64,000 nt of DNA from JANQRX01 sp963663975 (GTDB taxonomy: Bacteria > Pseudomonadota > Alphaproteobacteria > Rhizobiales > Kaistiaceae). Made by a program: the position numbers and the translations under genes. Where the stretch lies: contig CAXXRA010000015.1 of NCBI GenBank assembly GCA_963663975.2, positions 434,001-498,000 on the forward strand, given 5' to 3'. The notes below the pieces were generated by a model. The model had not been told where the DNA came from. It saw only the letters and a program-made list of their open reading frames with translations, and did not search any database. Shown here one piece after another: positions 7,498-17,007 of this stretch (the first letter of the stretch is position 1; each line of letters opens with the position of its first letter).

Positions 7498-8965
7498 CGG
7501 ATTTCGACCGCGGGCGGCGCCGGCCTCGGGTGCCTTTGCCGTGGCGGTTGCGGCGTTCGTGCTCGCCGCCTGCACCAATCTTGCCACCGGAACGGGCGGA
7601 CCGACCGCTGCCGTGTTCAACGCCGGCGGCGTGCCCGGCGGGTCGCAGCAGATCGACGGCCAGGAGCATGCGCGCATCGTTTCGGCCTATGGCGGGGTCT
7701 ATCACAACGACCAGTTGGAACAGGCGCTGGTACCTGTCGTCAACCGCGTCGTCGCCAACTCGCGGCGGCCGGAACAAACCTACCGCATCACCATCCTCAA
7801 CGCCCCGGCGGTCAATGCGTTCGCGCTGCCCGGCGGCTTTCTCTACGTGACGCGCGGCCTGCTGGCGTTGGCCAATGATTCGGCCGAGGTGGCCGCCGTG
7901 CTCGCTCATGAAATGGCCCATGTCACGGCCAATCACGCGATCGAGCGCCAGAACAAAGCGCGCAATGCGCTGATCGTCAGCCGGGTTGTCAGCGACGTCC
8001 TGGAGGGCGACGCCAGCGGTCGACTGGCGCTCGCCTCGAGCCGGCGGTCGCTGGCCACGTTCTCGCGACGACAGGAACTGGAAGCCGACGCCATTGGCGT
8101 GGGGACGATCGGCCGGGCCGGCTACGATCCGTTCGCCGCGGCGCGGTTCCTGGACGCGATGGGAGAGTATGCCGACTATCGCTCGGCGCTGACATTGCGC
8201 GACCGGCGGCCGGATTTCCTGTCATCGCACCCGACAACCCCGGATCGGATTTCCTTCGCCGATCGCGCCGCCCGGCAGTTCGGCGCCCCGGGGAACGGCG
8301 AGAAGGATCGCGAGCGCTTTCTCGACGGCATCGACGGCATGCTGTTCGGCGAAGACCCGGCACAAGGTTTCGTCCGTGATCGCAGCTACGTCCATCCGCA
8401 GCTCGGGGTCGGCTTCACGGTGCCGGAGGGCTTCGTCATCGACAATGCCAGCGACGCGGTGCTGGCCACCGGTGTCGACGGGACCGCCCTCAGGTTCGAC
8501 GCCGTCGGTCTCGGCCGCGGGACGGCGCTTGCCGACTATCTCAAATCAGGATGGGTCAACGGCCTCGACGAATCCAGCATCTCCAGTTTCTCGGTCAACG
8601 CCCTCAAGGCTGCCACGGCGCGCGCCAAGGCCAAGGGTTGGGTCTTCGAGATCGCCGTGATCCAGATGAAGAGCGGTGCGACCTACAGGTTTATTTTCGC
8701 CAACGAAGAGGCCAGCCCGCAATTCCTGCAGGCGGCGCGGCAAACCGTCGACAGCTTCACGACGCTGAACTCACGCGAGGCGGCCGGCTTCAAGCAGCTG
8801 ACGATCAAGGTCATCACCGCCAAACGCGGTGACACGATCGCCAAGCTGGCCAAAAAGATGCGCGGCGTCGATCGCCCCCGCCAATTGCTGCTGGCGCTCA
8901 ACCGGCTGGAGCCGGGCGGGCGGATTGCGGCCGGGACGAAGATCAAGATCGTCACCGACCGCTAG
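7469..8965 (+). CDS. M48-family metalloprotease lipoprotein with C-terminal LysM-like domain
   Basis: The 498-residue protein has a lipobox LAAC with Cys35, so it is probably anchored in the outer membrane facing the periplasm. The M48 domain includes HEMAH at 147-151 and the third-ligand motif RRQELEADAIG. Such BepA/LoiP-type proteases act in outer-membrane protein quality control (family knowledge). The C-terminal segment TAKRGDTIAKLAKKM through AAGTKIKIV resembles a LysM-like module. The start overlaps the upstream thermonuclease-like gene. Confidence 0.85.
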   Translation: MRARHTISNSGFRPRAAPASGAFAVAVAAFVLAACTNLATGTGGPTAAVFNAGGVPGGSQQIDGQEHARIVSAYGGVYHNDQLEQALVPVVNRVVANSRRPEQTYRITILNAPAVNAFALPGGFLYVTRGLLALANDSAEVAAVLAHEMAHVTANHAIERQNKARNALIVSRVVSDVLEGDASGRLALASSRRSLATFSRRQELEADAIGVGTIGRAGYDPFAAARFLDAMGEYADYRSALTLRDRRPDFLSSHPTTPDRISFADRAARQFGAPGNGEKDRERFLDGIDGMLFGEDPAQGFVRDRSYVHPQLGVGFTVPEGFVIDNASDAVLATGVDGTALRFDAVGLGRGTALADYLKSGWVNGLDESSISSFSVNALKAATARAKAKGWVFEIAVIQMKSGATYRFIFANEEASPQFLQAARQTVDSFTTLNSREAAGFKQLTIKVITAKRGDTIAKLAKKMRGVDRPRQLLLALNRLEPGGRIAAGTKIKIVTDR

Positions 8966-8981
8966 AAGCAGTGTGAATGGT

Positions 8982-9848
8982 TCAGACGAAACTCGCCCGG
9001 TCGGGATTGGCGCGCAACAGCGCCTCGCGCAGTTTCTCCAGCGCCCTGTTCTCGATCTGGCGAACGCGCTCCTTGGAGATGCCAAGGCTTGATCCGAGCG
9101 CTTCCAGGGTCGCACCGTTCTCCTGCAGCCGTCGTTCGCGAACGATGCGCAGTTCACGTTCGTTGAGCACGTTGAGGGCCGAGTAGAGCCAGTTCATCCG
9201 GCGTTCCGTATCGATCTGCTCGGCCACCGTCTCGTCCGGCTGGGGAGAGTCGTCGACGAGAAAATCCTGCCGCGCCGAGACGTCACTTTCAGATTCGGAA
9301 ACCGGGGCATTGAGCGAAGCATCGGGACCCGACAGGCGCGAATCCATCAGTTCCACATCGGCCGCCTTGACGCCGAGGGCGCCCGCGATTTCAGAGAAAA
9401 TGGCCTGACGCGGTCGCGGGTCGGAGCTTTGCGAGAGTTTGGCGCGCAGCCGGCGCAGGTTGAAGAACAGCGCCTTTTGCGACGACGATGTGCCGCCGCG
9501 TACGATCGACCAATTGCGCAGGATGTAGTCCTGGATGGAGGCACGAATCCACCACGTGGCATAGGTCGAAAAACGTACCAGACGGTCCGGCTCGAAGCGG
9601 GCGGCAGCCTCCAACAGGCCAACGTGACCCTCCTGGATCAGGTCACCCATGGGCAAGCCGAAATTACGGAAACGGGCGGCAATGGCGATCACCAACCGCA
9701 TATGCGCCGAAGTCAGCCGGTGAAGCGCGACCTGGTCCTTCTTGTCGCGCCACAAGACGGCGAGGTCGTGCTCCTCCTGGCGCTCCAAATAAGGAGCCTT
9801 CATGGCCGCGCGCACGAACTGACGGCGGGATCCGAACGAATCGGACAT
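8982..9848 (-). CDS. rpoH: RNA polymerase sigma-32-type factor (RpoH family)
   Basis: The 288-residue sigma-70-family protein carries region 2 motifs GDLIQEGHVGLLEAAARF (68-85) and RFSTYATWWIRASIQ (92-106). The RpoH box QKALFFNLRR (124-133) distinguishes heat-shock sigma factors. Region 4.2 is ISKERVRQIENRALEKLR. It directs core polymerase to heat-shock or stress promoters. Many alphaproteobacteria have two or more RpoH paralogues and this could be the second, RpoH2-like type. It is convergent with the M48 gene and ends 16 bp from it. Confidence 0.88.
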   Translation of the reverse strand: MSDSFGSRRQFVRAAMKAPYLERQEEHDLAVLWRDKKDQVALHRLTSAHMRLVIAIAARFRNFGLPMGDLIQEGHVGLLEAAARFEPDRLVRFSTYATWWIRASIQDYILRNWSIVRGGTSSSQKALFFNLRRLRAKLSQSSDPRPRQAIFSEIAGALGVKAADVELMDSRLSGPDASLNAPVSESESDVSARQDFLVDDSPQPDETVAEQIDTERRMNWLYSALNVLNERELRIVRERRLQENGATLEALGSSLGISKERVRQIENRALEKLREALLRANPDRASFV

Positions 9849-9981
9849 TCATGCCTCCTTGCGGCTTCAAGGGCCGCCCGAGGAATCGCCCATTGGTGGA
9901 GTTTAGCCGTTCACGGACCGTTGCGGTTCACACAATGGCGTGACGCCGCCCGTGAGCACGATTATCGTGGAAATGCGCAAG

Positions 9982-10009
9982 AAAAAACGCCGGCAAACCG
10001 TGCCGGCGT
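9982..10009 (-). terminator. Rho-independent terminator downstream of carD
   Basis: Read on the minus strand, an 8-bp stem ACGCCGGC / GCCGGCGT encloses a 7-nt loop and is followed by TTTTTTC. It lies 30 bp past the carD stop codon and before the sigma factor start region, so it separates the two minus-strand transcription units. Confidence 0.88.
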
Positions 10010-10039
10010 TGTTCTGTCACCGCTCGATGGTGATCGGGT

Positions 10040-10603
10040 TCACGCCGCCTTCGCGTCGTCGTTCTCGCTGCCGCGGGGGCCGCGGCGGGGGCTCTTGGCC
10101 AGGTTTTGCTCGATCTGGCGGATCGCTTCGGTTTCCGATGACTTGCTGACCGAGGAAATCTCACGCGACATGCGGTCAAGCGCCGCCTCGTACAGCTGGC
10201 GTTCGCTGTAGGACTGCTCCGGCTGCGACTCCGAGCGATAGAGGTCGCGCACCACTTCGGCGATCGAAATCAGGTCACCGGAGTTGATCTTGGCCTCGTA
10301 TTCCTGCGCACGCCGGCTCCACATCGTACGTTTGACCCGAGCGCGGCCACGCACGGTTTCCAGCGCCTTTTTAATCGTCGCGGCTTCCGCCAGCTTGCGC
10401 ATGCCCACGGGCGCGGCCTTGTTGACCGGAACGCGCAACGTCATCTTGTCCTTGGCGAAATTGATCACGAACAGATCCAGCTTGGCGCCCGCCACTTCCT
10501 GGTTCTCGATGCTGACGATCTTGCCGACCCCGTGGGCGGGATAAACGATGTGCTCGCCGGTCCTGAATCCTGCGCGCTGAGTGGGCTTCTTTGCTGCGGC
10601 CAT
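10040..10603 (-). CDS. carD: CarD/CdnL-family transcriptional regulator
   Basis: The 187-residue protein has the CarD N-terminal RNA-polymerase interaction domain: TGEHIVYPAHGVGKIVSIE, then FVINFAKDKMTLRVPV. A helical C-terminal DNA-binding domain follows (TMWSRRAQEYEAKINSGD and onward). It stabilises open promoter complexes, notably at rRNA promoters (family knowledge). ATG 10603 is chosen because GGAG lies 7 nt upstream; an in-frame ATG at 10636 has no such signal. The C-terminal tail is charged and probably disordered. Confidence 0.92.
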   Translation of the reverse strand: MAAAKKPTQRAGFRTGEHIVYPAHGVGKIVSIENQEVAGAKLDLFVINFAKDKMTLRVPVNKAAPVGMRKLAEAATIKKALETVRGRARVKRTMWSRRAQEYEAKINSGDLISIAEVVRDLYRSESQPEQSYSERQLYEAALDRMSREISSVSKSSETEAIRQIEQNLAKSPRRGPRGSENDDAKAA

Positions 10604-10936
10604 CTGGGTCAACTCCATTCCTGCCACCCGGTCCATTCACCTGGGTGCGATTACGCCGACTGCCGGTCGATAAGGCGGCCTCGCCCTGACGATTCGCGGT
10701 TCCCCATGCCGCAGGCGTCAAGAAAACGCCGTCCGAAGAGCCTATGGGCTCAATCGAACGACCCATGACGCCGGAAATCACGCACGCTGGATAGTTCGCG
10801 CCGGTTCAAGCAGGGCGCCCACTGGTTCCGAGCAGAGCCGAAACATAGCAACAAATGCCGTAGATTTCAATGATTTAACCGTGAAACGGTCAACAAGCGG
10901 GGGATTTTCGGCGCGCAATAGTGTCGCAGCCAACGG
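10604..10936. other. Intergenic region between fdxA and carD
   Basis: The 333 bp must contain the carD promoter and the fdxA transcript end, both on the minus strand. I see an AT-richer patch around 10850-10885 that could hold promoter elements for carD, but no -35/-10 pair convincing enough to call and no U-tract hairpin behind fdxA. Confidence 0.4.
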
Positions 10937-11275
10937 CTAATCGCCCTCACCCGGCTCGATCGAGAAATACTTCTCGTACTTGCCCGCAACGCCCTCAAAC
11001 TCCTTGGCGTCGGCCGGAGCATCCCGTTTGACGGTGATATTCGGCCACTTTTCCGCGTAGTCTGAGTTGACCTGCAACCATTTTTCGAGCCCCGGCTCGG
11101 TGTCGGGCTTGATCGCGTCCACCGGACATTCGGGCTCGCAAACGCCGCAATCGATGCATTCGTCGGGGTGTATGACCAGCATATTGTCGCCTTCGTAGAA
11201 GCAGTCCACCGGACACACTTCCACGCAATCCATGTATTTGCACCGGATACAGTTGTCGTTGACGATATAGGTCAC
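10937..11275 (-). CDS. fdxA: 7Fe ferredoxin FdxA ([3Fe-4S][4Fe-4S])
   Basis: The 112-residue ferredoxin has two cysteine clusters. Residues 9-25 hold CIRCKYMDCVEVCPVDC and residues 40-50 hold CIDCGVCEPEC. The pattern fits the Azotobacter FdI-type 7Fe ferredoxins widespread in alphaproteobacteria, with an acidic C-terminal tail. It acts as a cytoplasmic low-potential electron carrier; the partner is not shown by context. It lies downstream of the S4 protein on the same strand with a gap of about 120 bp. Confidence 0.95.
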   Translation of the reverse strand: MTYIVNDNCIRCKYMDCVEVCPVDCFYEGDNMLVIHPDECIDCGVCEPECPVDAIKPDTEPGLEKWLQVNSDYAEKWPNITVKRDAPADAKEFEGVAGKYEKYFSIEPGEGD

Positions 11276-11398
11276 GCACGCACTCCGTCGCGCTGTCGGG
11301 CCGGGTTGGAGTTTCGCGCCGTTCGGTATCGGGTTTGGCCGGGAAGAGCAAGATTGGCGAAGGTCGTTCTGGGGCCAGCGCCCGCGGGATTTTTCTGC

Positions 11399-11818
11399 TC
11401 AGCCCTCGTCCGGAGAAAAATCGTCGCGAACGGAGCGCTGGAAAGCCGCGATCGCTCGTCTCTGGCGCTTGTCCGGCCTGGGTGAACGTTCCTCGCGAGC
11501 CGACGCTCGCGGATTGGCCGGGGCAGGCGACAAGTCCTGGTAAAGCTGTCTGGCCTCGTCAGCCGAGCGACGGCGATCGCCCGGCGCAACGACCTTCAGC
11601 ACCCGGATCCCCGATGGCGTCGCGACGGTCAACACATCGCCGGGAGCGAGGAGCCGGCTGGCGCTGTGGTTCTTGACCCGGTTGACCCTTACACGGCCCG
11701 AAACGGCCAGTTTCTGCGCCGCCGTCCGCGTCCTGGCCAGGCGGGCGAACCACAGCCATTTGTCGACCCGCTGCCTGGGCCTGCCATCGCCGTCAGCCGT
11801 CACGCTCCTTGGCCTCAA
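11399..11818 (-). CDS. S4-domain RNA-binding protein (HslR-like)
   Basis: The 139-residue protein has an S4 domain at about residues 15-75 (RVDKWLWFARLARTRTAAQ, then SGRVRVNRV), like heat-shock protein 15 (HslR), which binds free 50S subunits carrying nascent chains. The C-terminus is basic and low complexity. The start overlaps the helicase stop. TTG 11818 gives the full frame, and GTG 11803 follows AAGGAG only one base away, so the exact start is uncertain. Coupling with the helicase gene is likely. Confidence 0.85.
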   Translation of the reverse strand: MRPRSVTADGDGRPRQRVDKWLWFARLARTRTAAQKLAVSGRVRVNRVKNHSASRLLAPGDVLTVATPSGIRVLKVVAPGDRRRSADEARQLYQDLSPAPANPRASAREERSPRPDKRQRRAIAAFQRSVRDDFSPDEG

Positions 11819-14800
11819 GTTCGGCTTTTAGGGCAGCCAGGGCGGCGAAGGGCGAGTTGGGATCGGCGTCGCGGCCGGCGGGCTTGGCTTTGGTTCGCGG
11901 CGTCGGGCCGCGATCGCTGGCGGACTTCTTGGCCTCGGGGCGGCGGTCCGATGGACCATCGGGGCGGGGTTTGCGCTTTGGCGTGCGTGGCCGCGCCGCC
12001 TTCTCGCCGCCCGGCTGATCAGGCTCGCGCCGCCGGCCCCGATCCCGTGGCCGCCGCGGCCGATCGGTGCGCGCCGGCCGCCAAACCTCGATGAACGCAG
12101 GCTCGGCGGCATCCTCCCAGCTGCCGTTCGTTTCGGTCCCCGGCGCGGCGGCATCGTCGCCGGCTCTCGAGGTCAATGAATCGGAACCGGTTGCCGCAAC
12201 CGTAGCGGCATCCTGTTCGGTCGCGTCCGATGCCACGGGGGCAGCAGTGGAGCTTCCCGTTGCGGCGATATCGGAGATGGCGGCCGGAACCACATCAGCC
12301 TCCGCTTGATCGGCGAGCGCAGCGGCGGCGGTGTCGCCGGGGGGCTCGGTCCCGTTCGATGCCTCCTCGACGCCGGTCGAGCCTTGCTGTGCGGTTGGTT
12401 CAGAGCCGGCGACCGGGACCGCGACGGCCTCGGTTTCGTTCCCCACCGGAGCCTCGGCGTTCTCCTTGGATGGCTCAGCCGCTGTCGATGTCGACGATTC
12501 CGCGGTTTCCACAACGTCTTCGAGCTGCACCTCGTCGGCGCCGGGGGAGCCTTGCGGTACGGTTGGCTCAGAGCCGGCGACCGGGACCGCGGCAGCCTCG
12601 GTTTCATTCGCCACCGGAGCCTCGGCGTCGTCCTTGGAGGGCTCCGCCGCGGCCGATGCTGACGATCCCGCGGCCTCGGCTGCGACCTTGAGCTGCACCT
12701 CGTCGGCGCCATCGGCGGCCGAGACCGGCGGCTTGGGTGCCGGATGACGCTTGGCCTGGTATCCCAATGCCCTCAGCACCGAGGCGAAATCGTCCCCCGC
12801 ACAACCCAATAGAGAGGTCATTGCCACCGTGACGGTGAACCCGTACTGCCCGATCGCGCCATCGGGTGGGGTGGGCGATTCCGGGGTCGATCGCCAGGCC
12901 ATGAGCGGCCGTATGTGGTCCGCCAGCCTTTCCAGTATATCGATCCGCACCGCGCGATTTCCGCACGGTTTGTAGCTGACCGCGTAGTAAAGACCCGAGC
13001 GGATGTCGGGATCGACCGGGACACTGGTCCGCCCGGATGCGGCCAGATGTGTCAGATCCTGAAGGCCATCTCCGTCCAGTCCACCGTTCTTCAGCGCCCA
13101 CAGCATGGCAACCAGCGCTGCCGGTGCCGGCTTCAGTAGAGCCGGCACGTAGATGTGGTAGGCGCCAAAACGAACGCCGAGTGCACGCATTCCGGCTCTG
13201 GCGTCCTGTTCGAGCGCGCGTATTTCTTCGACGATCGTCTTTCGTTCGATGACGCCGAAATTTTCGACCAGGTGGAACGCGATACCACGCGCCGCCGGTG
13301 TCAGGGCTTCCGCGGAACGCAGATCGAACAACGGCTTGACGAGATTCTGGGTATGAGTGGTCGCCCACAGATCCAGGCGCGTTTGCACCCGTTCACGCGC
13401 CGCATCGGGCAGAGCATCATCGGCCAGCACGATGAGGCGCGGCCGCAGGATGTCTTCGCCCTCGGTCAGCCGGGCGATGGCGGTACCCTTCCAGCGCAAA
13501 GTTCCGTCGGCCGACAATGCGAATTCGGCATCGGGCGCGCTTGATGCCTTCTCCGCCCGCGTAACGATCTCACCCGCCAGCGCCTTCTGGGCTGCGGTAC
13601 GCAGCGCCTTGGCTTCCGGTCCGGCGGCGCTCGGATCGGGGGTGAAGCGAAAGCCGTCGAGACTTCCGACGTGCTGACCCTCGACCAGGACGTCGCCCGT
13701 CTCGGTAACCTCGGCTTCCAGCATCACGTTCTCTTTCAGACGGCGCATCAGCACGCTGGTGCGACGATCAATGAATCTCGCCGTCAACCGGTCATGAAGC
13801 GCATCCGACAGGCGATCCTCTATAGCGCGGGTGCGCTCCTGCCAATGGCCGGGATCGTTGAGCCAGTCATGCCGATTGGCCGCAAACGTCCAGGTGCGGA
13901 TGTGAGCGATCCGATTGGACAAGGTATCGATATCGCCGTCCGTGCGGTCGGCATGGGCGAGTTGGTCGGCAAACCAGTCGTCGGGGATAACGCCGTCGGC
14001 GGCGAGGAATGAGAACAGCGCGACCAGGAGTTCGTTGTGATTGGCCGGCGCGATCTTGCGGTAGTCGGGAACCTGGGACACCTCCCAAAGAAGGGCGACG
14101 CGCTCCGGGCGGTCGGCAAGCTCGGCGACGCTCTCGATCCGGCTGGCGGCCAGCAAGCCGTCGACGTCCTCCGACGGCGGCGACTTCGACAGGCCGACGC
14201 CTTGCGGCACGATGTCGAGGCTCGATTTCAACGCGTTGAGCGAGCTGAAATCGAGTTCGCGGTTGCGCCATTGAACGGTCTTCACGTCTTCGAAACGATG
14301 CGACACGAGCGCGTCGACGAGATCGTCATCGAACGCCTGGACACGGCTGGTGACACCAAAGGTCCCGTCTCGCATATGCCTGCCGGCGCGACCGGCGATC
14401 TGGCCGAATTCAGCCGCCGTCAACCGGCGATGCTGGTAGCCGTCGAATTTTCGGTCCGAGGCGAACGCAATGTGATCGACATCGAGATTCAAACCCATGC
14501 CGATGGCATCGGTTGCGACCAGGAAGTCGACATCGCCCGACTGGTAGATCTCGACCTGGGCGTTGCGCGTGCGGGGGCTGAGCGCTCCCAGAACCACCGC
14601 AGCACCGCCACGTTGTCGGCGGATCAGTTCGGCAATGGCGTACACATCGTCGGACGAGAAGGCGACCACGGCACTGCGGGCGGGCAGACGCGTGATCTTC
14701 CTGGAGCCGGAATAGGCCAGCACGGACATGCGCGGCCGGGTCACGATGTTCACGCCCGGAACCAGCTTCTCGATGATGCCGCGCATGGTCGCCGCGCCAA

Positions 14801-15194
14801 GCAGGAGCGTTTCATCCCTTCCCCGAAGGTTGAGAATTCGGTCGGTGAAAACGTGCCCGCGCTCCAGATCGGCAGCCAGCTGGATTTCGTCGACGGCGAC
14901 AAAGGAGGCATCGACCTCGAGCGGCATGGCCTCGACGGTGCAGACCCGGAACCGGGCGCCCGCGGGCGCGATCTTTTCCTCGCCGGTGAACAGCGCGACC
15001 GCGTCGGTGCCCAGGCGGCCGGCAATGCGCTCGTACACTTCGCGGGCCAGCAGCCTTAGCGGCAGGCCGATGACGCCATCGCGGTGGCCGAGCATGCGCT
15101 CGATTGCCAGGTGAGTCTTACCGGTATTGGTCGGACCGAGGACGGCTACGACATTGCGCGACGGGTGGCGGGATGATTGAGGGGCGGAGGACAC
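11793..15194 (-). CDS. SUV3-like DEAD/DExH RNA helicase with long repetitive C-terminal tail
   Basis: The 1133-residue protein is clearly longer than the usual SUV3-type helicase. Walker A is GPTNTGKTH (20-28), the Walker B region is VAVDEIQLAADLERGH, and motif VI is QIAGRAGRH. Residues up to about 790 form the helicase body. The tail has two 56-residue repeats (829-940), further Ala/Glu/Thr-rich acidic sequence and a final Arg/Lys/Pro-rich basic segment. Family members unwind RNA with exonucleases in mitochondria; bacterial roles are less clear. The next gene (S4) overlaps the 3' end. Confidence 0.88.
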   Translation of the reverse strand: MSSAPQSSRHPSRNVVAVLGPTNTGKTHLAIERMLGHRDGVIGLPLRLLAREVYERIAGRLGTDAVALFTGEEKIAPAGARFRVCTVEAMPLEVDASFVAVDEIQLAADLERGHVFTDRILNLRGRDETLLLGAATMRGIIEKLVPGVNIVTRPRMSVLAYSGSRKITRLPARSAVVAFSSDDVYAIAELIRRQRGGAAVVLGALSPRTRNAQVEIYQSGDVDFLVATDAIGMGLNLDVDHIAFASDRKFDGYQHRRLTAAEFGQIAGRAGRHMRDGTFGVTSRVQAFDDDLVDALVSHRFEDVKTVQWRNRELDFSSLNALKSSLDIVPQGVGLSKSPPSEDVDGLLAASRIESVAELADRPERVALLWEVSQVPDYRKIAPANHNELLVALFSFLAADGVIPDDWFADQLAHADRTDGDIDTLSNRIAHIRTWTFAANRHDWLNDPGHWQERTRAIEDRLSDALHDRLTARFIDRRTSVLMRRLKENVMLEAEVTETGDVLVEGQHVGSLDGFRFTPDPSAAGPEAKALRTAAQKALAGEIVTRAEKASSAPDAEFALSADGTLRWKGTAIARLTEGEDILRPRLIVLADDALPDAARERVQTRLDLWATTHTQNLVKPLFDLRSAEALTPAARGIAFHLVENFGVIERKTIVEEIRALEQDARAGMRALGVRFGAYHIYVPALLKPAPAALVAMLWALKNGGLDGDGLQDLTHLAASGRTSVPVDPDIRSGLYYAVSYKPCGNRAVRIDILERLADHIRPLMAWRSTPESPTPPDGAIGQYGFTVTVAMTSLLGCAGDDFASVLRALGYQAKRHPAPKPPVSAADGADEVQLKVAAEAAGSSASAAAEPSKDDAEAPVANETEAAAVPVAGSEPTVPQGSPGADEVQLEDVVETAESSTSTAAEPSKENAEAPVGNETEAVAVPVAGSEPTAQQGSTGVEEASNGTEPPGDTAAAALADQAEADVVPAAISDIAATGSSTAAPVASDATEQDAATVAATGSDSLTSRAGDDAAAPGTETNGSWEDAAEPAFIEVWRPARTDRPRRPRDRGRRREPDQPGGEKAARPRTPKRKPRPDGPSDRRPEAKKSASDRGPTPRTKAKPAGRDADPNSPFAALAALKAELEAKERDG
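12375..12710 (-). repeat. Two tandem 168-bp coding repeats in the helicase tail
   Basis: Copies at 12543-12710 and 12375-12542 each encode 56 residues starting GADEVQL and containing AEPSK, NETEA and VPVAGSEPT. They differ at scattered positions, so the duplication is not brand new. The period is an exact multiple of three and keeps the frame. Confidence 0.85.
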
Positions 15195-15577
15195 GGGCGG
15201 GAGCTACCTGAAACGTGCCGATCCCGGGAAGCGTGCGCAACCTCCCGCGGTGTCGAAGCGAGGTGAAAGTGCGCCGTAACGGCACACAATTGGCGTGAAT
15301 CCAGGCGAATCGGGGCCGAAATTAAGGATCGGGAACGAGTCCTGAACAAAAGCAGTCCGAATCGCTGACTCGACCGGCTTCACACTCCGTTCCCTACGAT
15401 ATGTGCGAAACCGGCGGCCCTGAGACACCACATCTTGGGTTCGACGCGGTTCGGCCGGTGGTTCGCCGTTGATTTTGTTAACGCCGGGGTGACCATTGAA
15501 AACGCGACAGGAATATGGCGAAAACGGTTTTTGGCGGGCTGTGCATAAGCTGTGGATATGTCAGCCGAAACGCCAGC
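15195..15577. other. Intergenic region upstream of the helicase gene, with two DnaA-box-like sites
   Basis: These 383 bp separate the DUF3108 stop from the helicase start, both on the minus strand, and must hold the helicase promoter. TGTGCATAA (15540-15548) fits the inverse of the DnaA box consensus TTATNCACA, and TGTGGATAT (15551-15559) matches 8 of 9. They are in the same orientation and 2 bp apart. No larger origin-like cluster or AT-rich unwinding element is seen. Confidence 0.35.
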
Positions 15578-16438
15578 TCAGCGCATGGCGGCTTGGTTCT
15601 TCGCATCGCTGACTTGGAATTGGCGCGCTGCAATGACGAGGTCACCAGCCTTGGTGCCGATGATCAGCCGGTAAGGGACCATGACCGTGGTACCTGCCAC
15701 CGGCGCCAGCCAAACCTCCAGACGCTTGTTGTCGGCCATGTACTGCACCGATTCGCGGGTCGGTCGATGACCGGCGATCGGTACATAGCGGGCCCCGCAG
15801 ACCACCACCGATCCGCGATAGGCATCACTGGACCCGGTGACCTCCTTGGTGTGTTTGAAGAAGAGACGGATGTCAAATCTCTGCCAGCCGTCGAAGACGG
15901 GCAAGGTCCGGTTACATGCGCGCTGACCGTCAACCTTGCCGCCCGAGCCCAAGGAGATGACGAACGCGCTGACCGGGTCAACGACGTTGCGCTTGTGACT
16001 TGAACGAACCGGGACTCGGTCGGCCGCTTCCACCAATCCGGGGGCGGCTCTGAGGCTGGTGATGGAGCCACCGCGCATTGCCATGTTGACCCGGGTCGCG
16101 AACCCGCGCTCCGCGGTCTCGAGATTGTACGAGTTGGGCACCACGCGTGTGCCGTTGATCCGGCCGTTGCCGGCAAGGACGGCCCGCGCGTCGGACACGA
16201 ATCGGCTGATGCCGTAAGTAGAGCCGGTAATCGCGGTCGCATACTGGCCCGGTGTAAAGCGGCCCTCGACCTGGGCACGGCCGATGGTCAGGCCGGAGAT
16301 CGAAATGACGTAGGTTACCTGCAATCGCGTCGTTGCGGCCGAACCGGGCTGGGTGCCGGCCAGGACGCTCAGTGCCGCCAGACCAAGGGCGGCGATGGCC
16401 AGACGGCCACCGACTGCCGAGGGTTTGATCGCTATCAT
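15578..16438 (-). CDS. DUF3108-domain periplasmic protein
   Basis: The 286-residue protein starts at ATG 16438, preceded by GGAGCGGAG. A signal peptide covers about residues 1-35 (IAALGLAALSVLAG core). The DUF3108 fold follows: TRLQVTYVISISGLTIGRA near the N-terminus and LEVWLAPVAG-T-MVPYRLII near the end. Members are beta-rich envelope proteins of unknown role. A frame extends upstream to 16585, but the extra residues look non-coding. No operon partner is evident. Confidence 0.85.
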   Translation of the reverse strand: MIAIKPSAVGGRLAIAALGLAALSVLAGTQPGSAATTRLQVTYVISISGLTIGRAQVEGRFTPGQYATAITGSTYGISRFVSDARAVLAGNGRINGTRVVPNSYNLETAERGFATRVNMAMRGGSITSLRAAPGLVEAADRVPVRSSHKRNVVDPVSAFVISLGSGGKVDGQRACNRTLPVFDGWQRFDIRLFFKHTKEVTGSSDAYRGSVVVCGARYVPIAGHRPTRESVQYMADNKRLEVWLAPVAGTTVMVPYRLIIGTKAGDLVIAARQFQVSDAKNQAAMR

Positions 16439-16691
16439 CTCCGCTCCGGTTGCAGATCGGCCCGACCAGGCCTGCCGGTCGATCATGATTCGTCGACAAT
16501 GCACGGAACTCTGTCGTTTGTAAGCGATATCGTAGCCACAGTCACCCGCCAAATCCTGCTCTCTCACGTCATGTCGTCGCGGCATCCCTTGACGCGATTT
16601 AGGCGCCTCTCTATAGCAATGCCGCTTCCGATGAACCCATCACGGTTGAGCGCAGGACGGTCTGTCCATCCGGCCGAAACAGAGGTGTTTG

Positions 16692-17000
16692 ATGTCACGG
16701 CGTTGCGAGTTGACCGGCAAGGCGGTCCTGACCGGAAATAATGTCAGTCACGCGAAGAATCGTTCGCGGCGGCGGTTCCTGCCCAACCTCAACCAGGCGA
16801 CGTTGTTGAGCGACGCACTGGGCGAGCGGGTCAGGCTGAGGGTTACCTCGTATGCACTGCGCTCGGTCGAGCATCGCGGGGGATTGGACAACTTCCTGCT
16901 CAAGGCGCGTGACGACGAACTGTCCGATCGCGCCCGCAAGCTCAAGCGCAGGATCGTGAAAACTCTGGTGGCCGAGCCCGACGGCTCCGCCGCGACCTGA
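16692..17000 (+). CDS. rpmB: 50S ribosomal protein L28
   Basis: The 102-residue protein matches alphaproteobacterial L28: SRRCELTGKAVLTGNNVSHA at the N-terminus, RRFLPNLNQATLLS in the middle and a helical basic end. It starts at ATG 16692; a TTG one codon earlier is less likely. It is convergent with the phytase-like gene, whose stop lies 8 bp away. Confidence 0.95.
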   Translation: MSRRCELTGKAVLTGNNVSHAKNRSRRRFLPNLNQATLLSDALGERVRLRVTSYALRSVEHRGGLDNFLLKARDDELSDRARKLKRRIVKTLVAEPDGSAAT

Positions 17001-17007
17001 CCGGTGC

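Noticed and set aside
14037..15059. A 340-residue plus-strand open frame
   Set aside because: Antisense to the SUV3-like helicase, which has Walker and motif VI signatures.
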